A stretch of 18,965 bases of DNA. Origin: CAYMFD01 sp964389475 (GTDB taxonomy: Bacteria; Bacteroidota; Bacteroidia; Chitinophagales; Saprospiraceae). Made by a program: the position numbers and the translations under genes. Positions within the stretch are counted from its first letter, which is position 1. Each line of letters begins with the position of its first letter. A model generated the notes under the pieces. That model worked only from the letters and a program-made list of their open reading frames with translations, made no database searches and was not told the DNA's origin. The DNA lies in assembly GCA_964389475.1 (NCBI GenBank), contig CAYMFD010000076.1:1-18965 (forward strand). The letters are read 5' to 3'. Below are positions 7,905 through 15,600 of this stretch, piece after piece.

Positions 7905-8456
7905 TTATTCTTCGCCAAAGTCAGAAGGCTCCGCCTCTGAGATTACGAGTGGAATATCAGCATTGATCTCCTTTTTCTGTGCTCTCTCAAGGAATTCATA
8001 CCCCTTGTTAAAACGCTTCTGAGCTTCATCTTCTCGAAGTTCGTTGTAGGCTCCCTTGAGCTCGTTCCACACCTGCAGGTAAGTGTCATACTTAGTTCCC
8101 CTATCGTTCTTAAGCGATATGATAGCCTTAGTAGGCTTCTCTGCCATATCAGAACGCTTGTTAGGATTCATAATGAACTCCTTGGCATTGTCACGAAGAC
8201 CTTCGATATCGGTCAACTCACCTCTTACTAGCAACTGATTGTTAGCATTTACCAGTACCGAGTATACATTTCTCTTCTTAAGTTGTAACTCTGGTGGTGG
8301 CTCATTAGACCATGGTGGTAGCTTTACTAGTACTCCCTTATCCTCGGCGATAGTAGTAGTCACAAGGAAAAATATCAATAGCAGGAAGGCTATGTCGGCC
8401 ATAGAGCCGGCATTCACCTCATTCTTCATTCGATCTCTAGTACTTGTCTTTCCCAT
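7905..8456 (-). CDS. exbD: ExbD/TolR family proton-channel subunit (first exbD)
   Basis: A 183-residue ExbD with one transmembrane helix (about residues 18-37, VNAGSMADIAFLLLIFFLVT) and the conserved aspartate D21. The periplasmic part is long and ends in IPLVISEAEPSDFGEE; a similar ISEAEP tail is typical of the longer Bacteroidota ExbD type. It works with ExbB to use the proton gradient to energise TonB-dependent outer-membrane receptors. It starts 6 bases after the 4-TM protein gene and runs 25 bases ahead of the second exbD, so translation is probably coupled. Confidence 0.92.
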   Translation of the reverse strand: MGKTSTRDRMKNEVNAGSMADIAFLLLIFFLVTTTIAEDKGVLVKLPPWSNEPPPELQLKKRNVYSVLVNANNQLLVRGELTDIEGLRDNAKEFIMNPNKRSDMAEKPTKAIISLKNDRGTKYDTYLQVWNELKGAYNELREDEAQKRFNKGYEFLERAQKKEINADIPLVISEAEPSDFGEE

Positions 8457-8462
8457 GATCTA

Positions 8463-8960
8463 TTACTTAAAGAAGTTACGAATCTCAGCAAGAATCATTA
8501 TCACGAAGGCTCCTACAGCTAGGATAACAGTCGTCTTGAGTCCGCCACTGATGAACTTACTCACTCCTTCGCTCACGTCAAACTTGTCGTGCAACATAGC
8601 AATCTTGCCAGTTGTCTCCATCTGACTAGTAGAGTAAAGGATAAAGAATAATATCACGATAGCTACGAGACCCCCTGCTGCCTTGAGGCTAGCTTTAGGG
8701 AACTTAGCAAAGTTGATGATCCCGAAAATTATCGCTAAACCAAAGCCTGCATAGACAAGAAATCTTGCGAGACCTAGACCTGGATTGAAGAAATTGATCT
8801 TATCTTTTGCCTCATCGGGCAGTGCATTGAGATCAGTACCTAGATCGTAACCAGCGCTACCTATACCTGTAAACACAGGAATAAGGAAGACAAGGATACA
8901 GAGCACTCCAAGGAGGAGGGCCATGGTCTGACCATTTTTTGTTAAAAATTTATACATCAC
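8463..8960 (-). CDS. Conserved 4-TM membrane protein of the exbB-exbD operon, function unknown
   Basis: A 165-residue protein with four likely membrane helices (about residues 11-31, 62-84, 92-109 and 141-160). It has no enzymatic motif I recognise. A soluble loop (about 36-58, DLNALPDEAKDK) lies between helices 1 and 2. Proteins of this size and topology recur between exbB and exbD in Bacteroidota, so a structural or regulatory part in the ExbB/ExbD motor is a reasonable inference, but it is unproven. The start could be either of two adjacent ATGs. Gaps are 36 bases from exbB and 6 bases to exbD, which supports one transcript. Confidence 0.8.
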   Translation of the reverse strand: MMYKFLTKNGQTMALLLGVLCILVFLIPVFTGIGSAGYDLGTDLNALPDEAKDKINFFNPGLGLARFLVYAGFGLAIIFGIINFAKFPKASLKAAGGLVAIVILFFILYSTSQMETTGKIAMLHDKFDVSEGVSKFISGGLKTTVILAVGAFVIMILAEIRNFFK

Positions 8961-8996
8961 TTATCGTTTATACAGATTAAAGAAAAGAGGTATCAA

Positions 8997-9728
8997 TTAC
9001 TTGAACAAGCCATTGCGACCCATCACGTCTACCAGTCCGATAGAAGCGTCCTCCATTCTATTGACGATACCGTCAATCTTAGAAACGATGTAGTTGTAAA
9101 AAATTTGTAGAATGATCGCCACGATCAGACCAAATACTGTGGTCAGAAGTGCAACCTTGATACCACCTGCTACTACGGCTGGAGATATATCACCTACTGC
9201 CTCAATCTTATCAAAGGCCTGAATCATACCGATTACCGTACCCATAAACCCAAGCATCGGTGCAATTGCGATAAAAAGTGATATCCATACAAGTCCCTTC
9301 TCTAGGAGACCCATCTGTACAGAACCATAAGACACGATCGCCTTCTCGACAGCGTCTGGTCCGCCAGCTGCATTGTCAAGACCTTCGTAAAGTACAGCTG
9401 CAGTCGGGCCAGGAGTAGACTTACATACTTCTTTGGCACCTTCTAGATCACCACCGGCTAGTCGCTCGTCGATACTACTTAATAGTTTGTCGGTATTAGC
9501 TGTCGCTATATTAAGCGTGATGATTCGCTCTATACAGAAAGCTAGACCGAGAATAAGGCAAATGAGTACAAGACTCATAAACTTCCAGTCTCCCTCAATA
9601 AATTTCTCTTTGAGAGTTTGTAGACCGAAACCACCAGATGGCTCTGCTGCTTCTTGTGCTACTAGATCCGTAGCACCAAACAACATTGCTACCATCAGGA
9701 TCGCCAATAACATTACTGATTTACGCAT
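8997..9728 (-). CDS. exbB: ExbB/TolQ/MotA family proton-channel protein
   Basis: A 243-residue protein. An N-terminal signal-like helix (about residues 5-24, ending LVAQEAAEPS) precedes the three canonical helices at about 50-68, 147-170 and 188-213. The third and fourth helices carry the channel residues: APMLGFMGTVIGM (156-168) and ALLTTVFGLIVAI. ExbB forms a pentamer around ExbD and, with TonB, powers uptake through outer-membrane receptors. The extra N-terminal helix is usual in Bacteroidota ExbBs. It is the first gene of a four-gene operon with a plausible promoter at 9799-9829. No tonB lies in the window, so TonB must be encoded elsewhere. Confidence 0.92.
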   Translation of the reverse strand: MRKSVMLLAILMVAMLFGATDLVAQEAAEPSGGFGLQTLKEKFIEGDWKFMSLVLICLILGLAFCIERIITLNIATANTDKLLSSIDERLAGGDLEGAKEVCKSTPGPTAAVLYEGLDNAAGGPDAVEKAIVSYGSVQMGLLEKGLVWISLFIAIAPMLGFMGTVIGMIQAFDKIEAVGDISPAVVAGGIKVALLTTVFGLIVAIILQIFYNYIVSKIDGIVNRMEDASIGLVDVMGRNGLFK

Positions 9729-9798
9729 GATTTGACTTTTTAGATTTTCCTAAATTGAAGATTGATGACATAATGTGATCGCTAATGTATGAATATTG

Positions 9799-9829
9799 CA
9801 ATAGTAATTTCAACACAGCGACGACAAAA
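9799..9829 (-). promoter_or_regulatory. Candidate promoter of the exbB operon
   Basis: On the minus strand TTTTG (9825-9829) is followed after 18 bases by TACTATTG (9799-9806). This fits the Bacteroidota -33 TTTG and -7 TAnnTTTG arrangement with one mismatch in the -7 box. Predicted transcription start is near 9792, leaving about 64 bases of leader. The site sits directly beyond the 3' end of tRNA-Ser, so some transcripts may also read through from the tRNA. Confidence 0.45.
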
Positions 9830-9832
9830 TTG

Positions 9833-9920
9833 CGGAGAGTAAGGGATTCGAACCCTTGATACCCTTTAGAGGTATACACACTTTCCAGGCGTGCTCCTTC
9901 GACCACTCGGACAACTCTCC
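9833..9920 (-). tRNA. tRNA-Ser (anticodon GGA)
   Basis: The minus strand folds as a class II tRNA. The acceptor stem GGAGAGT pairs perfectly with ACTCTCC, and the discriminator is G as expected for serine. The anticodon stem CACGC/GTGTG encloses loop CTGGAAA, giving anticodon GGA (bases 9884-9886), which reads UCC and UCU. A long variable arm (ATACC/GGTAT) and T-arm GGGTTCGAATCCC are present. The CCA end is not encoded (GCA follows), so it must be added after transcription. A 7-bp hairpin lies 5 bases upstream of the mature 5' end. Confidence 0.97.
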
Positions 9921-10000
9921 TAAAGGTAGGAACATCTTCCTACTCCACAGCAAAGAAAGCTAAATACTACATAGTAATGGAAGGCTCAACACCTATATAT

Positions 10001-10009
10001 CAAACTATA
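10001..10009 (-). promoter_or_regulatory. Weak candidate promoter element for tRNA-Ser
   Basis: On the minus strand TATAGTTTG resembles TAnnTTTG with one extra base between TA and TTTG. It would start transcription near 9993, about 73 bases before the tRNA. It immediately follows the palindrome after tatD. Evidence is limited to this near match. Confidence 0.25.
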
Positions 10010-10010
10010 A

Positions 10011-10035
10011 TGTATCTCTTACTGTAAGAGATACA
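10011..10035 (-). terminator. Perfect 12-bp palindrome immediately after tatD, possible terminator
   Basis: Bases 10011-10022 are the exact reverse complement of 10024-10035, with a single T at the centre, one base past the tatD stop codon. As RNA it would form a long AU-rich hairpin. The following minus-strand bases TTATAGTTTG are only moderately T-rich, so terminator function is plausible but not certain; a protein-binding site is the alternative. Confidence 0.45.
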
Positions 10036-10036
10036 C

Positions 10037-10831
10037 TTACGACGATAATGGTTGTATAAAAGCTTGGGGGAAAAGCTTCTCAGCATTTGCTGTAGTCACC
10101 TTGGCGACATCTTCGACCTCCATATCTAAGACTTTGGCCAGTCGCTGAGCGACGGATACCATAAAGGCGGGTTCATTATCAACGCCTTTTTTTCTAAACT
10201 GCACTGGCGTTAGGTATGGTGCATCTGTTTCTAGCACCATATGCTCTATCGGTAGTTGACTGACAGACTTGTCGATACCAGCATTCTTGTATGTAAGGAC
10301 GCCGCCAATACCCATATAAAAGCCCGTATCAACGATCAGCCTACCCTGGTCTACCGTACCGTTAAAACAGTGAAAAACTCCCGTCAAAGTGCCATCCTGC
10401 ATCTCCTTGACGATCGCAATAGTCAGATCTAGTGCCTCCCGACTATGGATGACTATGGGAAGACCTAGGTCTCTGGCCCACTGTATCTGCTGCCTAAAGG
10501 CATCAACCTGTATCGCCTCTGTACTTTTATCCCAGTATAAGTCGATACCGATCTCACCCACTCCCACATATGCCCGCCGATCATGCCACTCTCGCATCAC
10601 GTCTAGTTGCGACTGGTAATCCGCCTGCACATGACATGGATGTAAACCCATCATAGCAAAACACTGGTCAGGATACTTCTCTGATAGCCGGTGCATATCC
10701 TCTATGGTATCTATATCAACATTGGGCATCATGATCTTACCTACGCCTGCGGCAAAAGCTCGCTCAATCATCGCATGGTGGTCTGCGTAATTGCTATGAT
10801 AGATATGCGCATGTGTGTCTACTAGTGTCAT
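10037..10831 (-). CDS. tatD: TatD family metal-dependent hydrolase (DNase)
   Basis: A 264-residue TIM-barrel metallohydrolase, the normal TatD length. Metal ligands are all in place: H7 and H9 in DTHAHIY, E93 in GEIGID, H129 in IVIHSRE, H154 in VFHCFNG and D203 in ETDAPYLTP. TatD enzymes are Mg-dependent 3'-5' exonucleases or endonucleases linked to DNA repair and fragment turnover; some relatives deacylate D-aminoacyl-tRNA. It is transcribed away from the RNase H gene with only 33 bases between start codons, so the two nucleic-acid enzymes may share a control region. A perfect -7 element lies at 10852-10859. Confidence 0.93.
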   Translation of the reverse strand: MTLVDTHAHIYHSNYADHHAMIERAFAAGVGKIMMPNVDIDTIEDMHRLSEKYPDQCFAMMGLHPCHVQADYQSQLDVMREWHDRRAYVGVGEIGIDLYWDKSTEAIQVDAFRQQIQWARDLGLPIVIHSREALDLTIAIVKEMQDGTLTGVFHCFNGTVDQGRLIVDTGFYMGIGGVLTYKNAGIDKSVSQLPIEHMVLETDAPYLTPVQFRKKGVDNEPAFMVSVAQRLAKVLDMEVEDVAKVTTANAEKLFPQAFIQPLSS

Positions 10832-10851
10832 TACTTGTACATTGGTCGCGG

Positions 10852-10859
10852 CAAAGCTA
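10852..10859 (-). promoter_or_regulatory. -7 promoter element of tatD
   Basis: The minus strand reads TAGCTTTG, an exact TAnnTTTG match, giving a predicted start near 10845 and a leader of about 14 bases before tatD. A T-rich tract replaces a clear -33 box upstream. The element lies between the divergent start codons and almost touches the ATG of the RNase H gene. Confidence 0.5.
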
Positions 10860-10864
10860 GCGTT

Positions 10865-11491
10865 ATGGCGAAGAAGAAAAAATACTATGTGGTATGGAAT
10901 GGGGTAAAGCCCGGTATATATGACGACTGGTCGACTTGCCTACAACAGATCAAGGGCTACCCTGATGCCAAGTACAAATCGTTTAAAACGAGGGCAGAGG
11001 CAGCAGCAGCCTATAAGGACTCGCCTAGTAACCACTACGGACAGAAGGCTCAAAAAACTAAAAAACTGAGTGCCGTACCACCAGAACTCATCGCTGGCAC
11101 CATCGCTGTAGATGCCGCTTGTAGTGGTAACCCAGGCATCATGGAGTATAGAGGCGTCTGGACAGAAACAGGTCAGGAGATCTTTAAGCGAGGCCCATAC
11201 GAGCATGCAACTAATAATATAGGAGAGTTCCTTGCAATAGTCCATGCCCTAGCGGCGCTTAAACAGCAAGGTGCTGACACCACCATCTGGACAGATAGTC
11301 GTACAGCTCTAGCATGGGTAAGAAATAAAAAAGTAAAAACCAGCCTTAAGCGGCTACCCAAAAATGAGGTCATCTTTGACCTTATCGAGCGGGCTATCAC
11401 TTGGCTCGAGCGGAACACTTATAATAACGAACTCAAGAAATGGAAGACGGACACCTGGGGCGAAATACCCGCAGACTTTGGTCGTAAGTAA
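10865..11491 (+). CDS. rnhA: Ribonuclease H with N-terminal viroplasmin (hybrid-binding) domain
   Basis: A 208-residue protein. Residues about 6-50 (KYYVVWNGVKPGIYDDW, then YKSFKTRAEA) form the caulimovirus viroplasmin / RNA-DNA hybrid-binding domain. From about 77 on is an RNase H1 domain. Active-site acids align without gaps to Bacillus halodurans RNase H: D83, E121, D144, E200 and D204 match its D71, E109, D132, E188 and D192 with identical spacing. The C-terminal WGEIPADFGRK is typical. It should cut RNA in RNA-DNA hybrids (R-loops, primers). A TTG at 10835 is in frame, but the ATG at 10865 starts the usual lysine-rich lead-in MAKKKKYYVVW. It converges on def with only 9 bases between stop codons and no visible terminator. 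Confidence 0.93.
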   Translation: MAKKKKYYVVWNGVKPGIYDDWSTCLQQIKGYPDAKYKSFKTRAEAAAAYKDSPSNHYGQKAQKTKKLSAVPPELIAGTIAVDAACSGNPGIMEYRGVWTETGQEIFKRGPYEHATNNIGEFLAIVHALAALKQQGADTTIWTDSRTALAWVRNKKVKTSLKRLPKNEVIFDLIERAITWLERNTYNNELKKWKTDTWGEIPADFGRK

Positions 11492-11500
11492 TAACTGTAC

Positions 11501-12052
11501 CTAGACGAACTTTAGTCGATAGTCGCACTTGGTCTTACCTTTTTTGATCTGCTCGAGCTTACGGCTGATCATCTTCTTCTTGAGCGGTCGCAGTAATTCG
11601 GTAAAGAGACGACCTTCGATATGATCATACTCGTGCTGGATGACTCTAGCATTGATACCCTCGTATACTTCTTCGTGGGCGACTCCTTCCTCATCAAGAT
11701 AGCTGATGCGTACACGTTCGTACCGACTCACATCTCCCCGCACATTGGGGATACTAAGGCATCCCTCCTCGTAGGCCCATTGCTCACCTGACTCCTCTAG
11801 GATCTGAGCATTGATAAAGGCTTTCTTGATCCCCTTATCGACCTCCTCCTCGTCCATCACCTGCTCCGTATCTACTAGGAATATACGTTGAGACTTACCG
11901 ACTTGAGGTGCTGCGAGACCAATACCCTTAGCGTGGTACATCGTCTCCCACATATTGGTGATCAGGGTCTTGACAGCCTCATCTGTAAGATCTACATCCA
12001 CCGCCTTGCGTCTTAAGACGGGTTGACCATAAGCATATACAGGTAGTATCAT
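11501..12052 (-). CDS. def: Peptide deformylase
   Basis: A 183-residue enzyme with the three diagnostic motifs: GIGLAAPQVG (43-52), EGCLSIP (96-102, metal ligand C98) and QHEYDH (139-144, metal ligands H140 and H144, catalytic E141). It removes the formyl group from the initiator methionine of new proteins. Length and a basic C-terminal tail (KKKMISRKLEQIKKGK) fit type 1B-like Bacteroidota deformylases. It is the second gene after yqgF with an 8-base gap, so the two are co-transcribed. Confidence 0.97.
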   Translation of the reverse strand: MILPVYAYGQPVLRRKAVDVDLTDEAVKTLITNMWETMYHAKGIGLAAPQVGKSQRIFLVDTEQVMDEEEVDKGIKKAFINAQILEESGEQWAYEEGCLSIPNVRGDVSRYERVRISYLDEEGVAHEEVYEGINARVIQHEYDHIEGRLFTELLRPLKKKMISRKLEQIKKGKTKCDYRLKFV

Positions 12053-12060
12053 AAAGTCTT

Positions 12061-12471
12061 TTAGATATGTCCTAAAAATCGCTGCAAGATAATAACGGCA
12101 CTTATTCTATCCACCACCGCTTTATCACGCCTTTGTTTTTTTCGCATGCCAGACAAGATCATTATATCCATCGCTTCGCTACTACTAAAGGCCTCATCCT
12201 GCTCCTCTATCTTAATGGCAGGATATGCCTTGCCGACCTTGCGCTGTAGACCTACAATCTGACTGTACAGCTCCGTCGTAGTACCATCATTGTGGGTAGG
12301 TCTACCAAAGACGATGGCCTCTACCTCCTCCGCTTGTAAGTACGCTTGCAAGTATAGCCATAGGTCTACTGTGGGTACTGTATCGAGAGCAGTAACTATG
12401 ATCTGCAGCGGATCGGTAACTGCGAGACCCGTTCGCTTGCCACCATAGTCGATGGAGAGTATTCTTGCCAT
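12061..12471 (-). CDS. yqgF: Holliday junction resolvase-like / pre-16S rRNA nuclease YqgF (RuvX)
   Basis: A 136-residue RNase H-fold protein, the usual YqgF length. It begins MARILSIDYGGKRTGLAVTD with catalytic D8. It continues with IVFGRP (53-58), QDEAFSS (91-97, acids D92 and E93) and DKAVVDRISAVIILQ (116-130, D121), the conserved acidic positions. The family matures the 5' end of 16S rRNA and was earlier proposed as a Holliday junction resolvase. The open frame runs to 12582, but the extra 37 residues are unrelated to the family and overlap the terminator of the gene upstream, so the ATG at 12471 is chosen. It is followed by def. Confidence 0.93.
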   Translation of the reverse strand: MARILSIDYGGKRTGLAVTDPLQIIVTALDTVPTVDLWLYLQAYLQAEEVEAIVFGRPTHNDGTTTELYSQIVGLQRKVGKAYPAIKIEEQDEAFSSSEAMDIMILSGMRKKQRRDKAVVDRISAVIILQRFLGHI

Positions 12472-12540
12472 GCAGGAGTAACCTCGTAGCAGCCTGAGTG
12501 GTTCCTTGAGAACATAAAAGACCTCACCTATATATACGAG

Positions 12541-12573
12541 AAAAGACCCTCTCCAACATCTTGGAGAAGGGTC
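12541..12573 (-). terminator. Intrinsic terminator of the 1465-residue surface protein gene
   Basis: GACCCTCTCCAA (12545-12556) pairs with TTGGAGAAGGGTC (12561-12573) with one bulged base and loop CATC. On the minus strand the hairpin is followed by TTTTCT. It lies 32 bases past the stop codon. A GTTTTTGGGATGG element sits directly before it. Confidence 0.85.
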
Positions 12574-12586
12574 CCATCCCAAAAAC
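12574..12586 (-). repeat. 13-base element preceding the surface-gene terminator, copy 1
   Basis: Minus strand GTTTTTGGGATGG, immediately upstream of the terminator hairpin. An identical copy occupies the same position after the neighbouring T9SS gene (17361-17373). Confidence 0.7.
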
Positions 12587-12604
12587 AGTAAAGTCTTGAA
12601 TATC

Positions 12605-15600
12605 TTACTGAAGCACGATCATGCGCTTAGTTGCTGTAAAGTTGTTAGCAGATAGCGTGTAGAACAAGACGCCAGTTGCGCTAAGGTCCTGCTTGTTAAT
12701 CTCGATGGTATTCATACCAGCTATAAGACTACGCTTGTAATTAGCGATCTGCTTACCAGTCACGTCAAATACTGTCAGCTGCACATCTTGTGCTTCTGGC
12801 ATAAAGATTTGAACTTGAGTAGTAGCCATGAATGGGTTAGGTGCATTCTGATAAAGAACGATACCTGACTCCTCCTGTGCATATCTTAGCTCTAGTGCAT
12901 ACTGCGTATAGTCTGCATCGTAGATCTCAGATTTTAGCGCTTCATCATTGATAGCGAATGCATCCTTCTGACTTGCAGCAGTAGACTCGTATACTACTGT
13001 GAAGAGTACATCACCTGCTGATAGCTCTGTATCGAAGTCTGCTGCGTAACTGATCAGTACTTGACCGTCGATCACTCTGTAATCTGCACCAGCGATAGAT
13101 AGCTCTACTCCTGTGATCTCGAGGATCTCCGTGGTAGCCGCATCAAAGTCTAGAGCCAACTGTAGTCCAGCTACACTCATATCACGATCGATAGCAATCG
13201 GCATCTCTATAGCATCGCCTGATAACACGCCTGACTCAACAACTAGGTTAATCGGTGCAGAGCGACCATCAAGGTCCTGAGCTACTGATCCGTTCACATC
13301 ACCTACTTTGATAGCCGTGAAATCTACGTCCATACTGTTGTCTAGAGAAGCTATCATATACTCCTCTGGTATAGACTCATACCATGGGTCTAGTTGATCA
13401 GGGAACTGATACGCTGCATCTACAAATCTCCATGCATCGCTGTCAGTAAATGTGCTATTGACACCTAGTATCAACTTACGCAGCTCAATAACATCGGCAC
13501 CTGACACATTACGGTCGTTAGTAACATCTGCAGCTAGCATCTTGTATGCTGAGCTTAGGTTACTGTATCCTAGTATATGACGCTGTATAAGTACAAGGTC
13601 GAGTGTCGATACGCCTCTATCGTGGGCATCATCTCTTACAGCTTGTACCATGTAGCTACCACCTGCATCCATTGTAGGAAAGGCATAGTTACCATCTAGA
13701 TCTGTAGTAGCAGACATAAGCTCTGCACCTGACTGAGTTAACTTAATAACTGTCTCCTCAATAGCTTGGCCTGACTCTAGTGCTACACCTCCTGAGATGG
13801 CAACTCTATTAGTCGAACCTCCGCAAGCATTCATGTTATCTTGAATATCGACTGTAAGATCGATCCAGGCTTGTAGCATGTTACCAGCTGTGTCTAGTAC
13901 AAACTCTCCATCAGCGTCTATCGCTGTAGCCCATAACTGTAGTGGCGCATCGCCTGTGTCTAGACAAGTGAATAGAATACCCGTATCAAGCACATTAGGT
14001 GAGAATGATACAAGTACATCGTACCCAGGACATGGGTGGAAACTACCTGCATCAAAATCAGAAGCCCAAAGCTCTACCATACCACCATCGACTATACCAT
14101 CATTATTATCATCGATAGGCATAAGGTCAGTCGCAAGATCAGTGAAGGCATAAGGTGTCGGTGCCTTACAGTTAGCTATACTAAAGTCCTGTAGGCAAGT
14201 AACTTGGTTACCACATCTGTCTATAAATGTCCAAGTAATACTGTGATCACCTACTGGGAAAGTCCTAGTGATAGTTGCTGTGTTACCAGTACCAGTTATC
14301 TCGATATCGTCAGCTGCAGATGATGACTTAAACGGATTAACTACCGCTCTCCATGATAACTCCTCTGTACATACAGAGTCAGCTGCTGTTTGCGTCAATG
14401 TAATGCTACCCTCCGCACAGTCACTATCGAAAGTACACTGTCTTACAGGGTCGCAAGTGGTCGTAAAGAATGGCTCATTCTCATCGACCACCTTGATCGT
14501 CTGCGTGAAGCTAACCTGCGGGATTGTAAACCCGTTGCCTGCCTGACACCAGTCGATTACTGTGAATGTTCTTAAGATCTTAAAACAACTAGGGTCACTT
14601 GAGTTATTGTTAAACCTGAATACCTGGTCGTCATAGTTGTAACCTAGAAGATCACAAGCGTCCGCATTTCTAAATACAGGCACTCCTGTTGCAGCAGGTA
14701 AGAACATGTCTGAATCAGGATCAGAGCACCCTGTCATCGTCACATCATCTGGGAAGTCAACATCATTTTGGAAATCAAAAGGCTGCTGATTATCGAATGT
14801 GATAAGCTGCTCACATGTAACTGCAGGATTACCATTACCATCCATGATGGTAAATATCCTAGTTATAGTACCAATGTTACACTGATTAAGCTCTGTGATA
14901 CTATCCATCTCCATAAGAGGTGAGCAATTACCAGTAGCGATAGGTGTGCCGAATGCTGCACTTAAGTTAAGTGGATCATAAGCAAACTCGCAATCTACTG
15001 TCATGTCTGGTGGACAAGTCAACTGCGGTCTAATTTTATCTTGTACAGTCACATTGACCATGCACTCATTCCAGTTACCTTGAGCATCGATCGCTCTAAA
15101 CTGTACTTGGTGTGGGTTACCTGATAGATCTTCGCAGCAGAACTCAGCATACTGGCTGTAACTACAAGGGTTTTCTACTTCCACAATAAATCTGTGGTTA
15201 AGCGTATCTCCATTGACTGTTGACCAATCACCAGTATTAGCATCTACTAGTACGTAGTCTTCTCCGTCCTCAATCACGTTAGCTGATGCAAAGTTTCGAT
15301 ATGTACTTGTACTACCGTCATCCCAGCGAAATACTGAAGATCCTTGTGCTCTACTAAGACCGATGTAATAGCTATCGGCTGATGTAATCGATGCAACAAA
15401 TCCATTTACTGCTTCTTGCTCAGCACGGTTATTAGCACTGTAGACATATGCACCGAAAGCCTCAGCATATCTGTATGCTACTCTTGCATTCTTAGCCCAT
15501 CTTGACAGGTAATAAAAATTGCCGTTGTGCTCACCTAGGTAGGTAAACTCCTCAAACTGAGGTCGCTCGCATGGCATGCAATTGATCTGACCATTGGCAT

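Noticed and set aside
9721..9906. Minus-strand open frame of 61 codons upstream of exbB
   Set aside because: Most of it is the tRNA-Ser gene read as codons, with no protein family resemblance.
10835..10864. TTG start for the RNase H gene
   Set aside because: The ATG at 10865 begins the lysine-rich lead-in normal for the family; the extra ten residues lie in the shared promoter gap.
12472..12582. N-terminal extension of YqgF by 37 residues
   Set aside because: The family begins at MARILSIDYG, and the extension overlaps the terminator of the preceding gene.
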